The translations under genes and the position numbers were made by a program. Positions 63,112 through 64,000 of a DNA stretch of 64,000 bases are shown piece after piece. The notes beneath the pieces are model-generated. The model made no database searches. It saw nothing but the letters and a program-made list of their open reading frames with translations, and had not been told where the DNA came from. Every line of letters begins with the position of its first letter. The stretch's first letter is position 1. Origin of the DNA: Solirubrobacteraceae bacterium (GTDB taxonomy: Bacteria; Actinomycetota; Thermoleophilia; Solirubrobacterales; Solirubrobacteraceae); NCBI GenBank assembly GCA_025451035.1, contig JANWLE010000063.1, positions 26,836 through 90,835 of the forward strand, in the 5' to 3' direction.

Positions 63112-63374
63112 CCCTCTACGTGACGACGAGGGCCGCGTCAGTCCTAACCGCCCGGTTCCTCTCGCGCGCCTACGAGTCGCGTGATACAAAGAAAGCTGGC
63201 AGAGATAACCGTTACACGCTACGATAAAACGCCAAGGCTTATCGACAACGAGTCAATAAGCCGTTTGCTCCCTGCCCGCCGCCAACATGGGCTCGTAAAG
63301 TTATGCAGGTCCCGACCAGGGCGGAGTCATCGTGGAGCGGGCACGCAGTGCAAGGGCCCGGACTACTCACAAAC

Positions 63375-63424
63375 TAGAACCTTCTACGTTCGGGATTGAT
63401 ATGCCGGGCCCCCGGCAGGATTAT
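63375..63424 (+). promoter_or_regulatory. Dyad copy 3 with promoter-like TTGATA-N17-GATTAT
   Basis: ACTCACAAAC-TAGAACCTTCTA-CGTT matches copy 2 over about 38 bases with few changes. TTGATA begins 9 bases after the dyad, as in copy 2, and GATTAT follows a 17-base spacer that is itself a palindrome (TGCCGGG/CCCGGCA). Confidence 0.5.
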
Positions 63425-63872
63425 CTCTCCAGCATGAGTTGGGGAGAGGTTACGGGGGTGCTGGTGACGTACCCGAGGCGCTCGTGTCTCGTGGCTGCGC
63501 ACCGCACAGGTTCCTCTTCCTGAGAGACAAAAGCCGGAGAGGATATTTAGGGTTATAGCCTGTGAGCAGGCATACCGGGTGCTCAGCTGCGGTGGTAACA
63601 CTGTGGTTGGGGGCGAAGCCTTCGGCTTCGCCTGTCCGCGAAGCTCGCGCTTCGCGGGTCCGAGATTTTCAAGGGCGTCGCCGATAGGCACGCCGTGGTA
63701 ACTGTTGTACTCCAGCCGCGTCGAAGAGAGCGGCGGGGAGGTATAGAACAAGGAGGGATCTCAGCGAGATCCTGTGCTCACTTTTTGTGCCGGACGCGAT
63801 AGCGTCCGGCGGTGCAGTTATGGTAACTATCAGAGTTTTTGCTCAGCCATCCCGAAGTGGTTAGGCGTGAGC
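63425..63872 (+). ncRNA. Candidate structured RNA B downstream of dyad copy 3
   Basis: A dense run of perfect hairpins: CTCTCC/GGAGAG (63425-63448); 9-bp GGCGAAGCC-TTC-GGCTTCGCC (63612-63632); 8-bp CCGCGAAG-N6-CTTCGCGG (63636-63657); 7-bp GGATCTC-AGC-GAGATCC (63756-63772); 9-bp GCCGGACGC-GATA-GCGTCCGGC (63789-63810); and AGTTA-TGG-TAACT (63816-63828) with TTTTT shortly after. It shares GCTTCGCGGGTCCGA with candidate RNA A. Confidence 0.4.
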
Positions 63873-63909
63873 TTGTGAGACGAGCAGGAAGTCTTGGATG
63901 ACGCCCTGT

Positions 63910-64000
63910 GGTGACTTCAATATTTATTGTTTCTAAGGCTGGATGCCTGATCTTTCAATTTTTCAATCTTTCTGTTTCTTTTTCCTGACACATTGCAATC
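63910..64000. other. A/T-rich window edge with short repeats
   Basis: The final bases switch to A/T-rich sequence with CAATA-TT-TATTG (63918-63929) and TTTCAAT twice, 8 bases apart (63953, 63961), then a pyrimidine tract. It could be the upstream region of a gene, RNA operon or repeat array beyond the window; nothing decides between these. Confidence 0.35.

Larger units (their letters stand above)
62289..64000. other. About 1.7 kb without a recognisable protein gene; hairpin-rich
   Basis: Track ORFs here (62507-62737 -, 62808-63008 +, 63181-63399 +, 63332-63523 +, 63374-63751 -) lack ribosome-binding sites and family features. The sequence is less GC-rich than the rest of the window. It contains three TAGAACCTTCTA dyads, a 15-base direct repeat GCTTCGCGGGTCCGA (62860 and 63649), and at least ten perfect stem-loops listed separately. 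The last 80 bases are A/T-rich. I interpret it as regulatory and possibly RNA-coding, not as genes I can name. Confidence 0.6.

Noticed and set aside
63181-63399. 72-residue plus-strand ORF
   Set aside because: No ribosome-binding site, no family features, and it runs through the dyad copy 3 and a hairpin (63236-63262).
63830-63850. Resemblance of cagagtttttgctcag to the 16S rRNA 5' end
   Set aside because: Key conserved bases are missing and the sequence that follows does not continue as 16S rRNA.
63910-64000. CRISPR leader and array
   Set aside because: No regularly spaced repeats are present within the window; only A/T-rich sequence and two short TTTCAAT copies.

Overview
This window is chromosomal DNA from a high-GC Gram-positive-type bacterium. 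I infer an actinobacterium of the class Thermoleophilia, order Solirubrobacterales (Conexibacter/Solirubrobacter-like). The basis is gene content (TreT beside OtsA, PIG-V mannosyltransferase, SpoIID-like and M23 wall proteins, YkuD L,D-transpeptidase, DUF2600 terpene-synthase family), frequent GTG/TTG starts, and tightly packed operons joined by ATGA, TTGA or TGATG overlaps. This placement comes from reading the proteins; no marker gene (rRNA) is present to prove it.

Left part (1-16 kb): the 5' end of rpsR, then ssb, a membrane fatty-acid-hydroxylase-family gene and rpsF, all on the minus strand. A treT-otsA trehalose pair, an M28-like membrane protein with an incomplete metal site, and a pbp1A-infA-thiL block follow. 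A plus-strand run then encodes a PIG-V mannosyltransferase, a HAD hydrolase, a CPBP protease and an L,D-transpeptidase. After it come pyrE, a GNAT and tRNA-Arg(CCT).

Middle part (16-47 kb): a minus-strand operon (TlpA-like, galT-like, AEC permease, dtd, unknown) and a large helicase with an acidic insertion. Next is a 14-gene minus-strand series: KTSC protein, rarA, an aldehyde dehydrogenase lacking its catalytic Cys, precorrin-2 dehydrogenase, ccmA, ccmB, ccmC, ccmD-like, hemA, hemC, cobA-hemD fusion, SAM hydrolase and birA. The ten genes from the dehydrogenase to birA join tetrapyrrole synthesis (heme and siroheme branches) to cytochrome c maturation. A plus-strand dipeptide ABC importer operon ending in an M20 peptidase follows. 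Then come a short FtsH, methylmalonyl-CoA epimerase, a small unknown protein, a PAP2 phosphatase and YchF.

Right part (46-56 kb): a standalone 5'-3' exonuclease domain, a SpoIID-like protein, a succinate-semialdehyde dehydrogenase, an HD-GYP protein with a degenerate B12-type C-terminal module, a sugar-nucleotide epimerase, an M23 peptidase, tRNA-Phe(GAA) and two unknown secreted proteins.

The last 8 kb is the most unusual. A minus-strand operon encodes a PadR regulator, a degenerate ABC ATPase, a canonical MacB/LolD-type ATPase, a double FtsX permease and a DUF2600 terpene-synthase-family protein. Upstream of PadR lie about 1.7 kb with no recognisable protein gene. This stretch carries three copies of the dyad TAGAACCTTCTA, one beside PadR and two in near-identical promoter-like settings, and many perfect hairpins. 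I read it as a candidate locus for one or two structured non-coding RNAs sharing a regulator with the ABC/terpene operon. This is a hypothesis from sequence pattern only.
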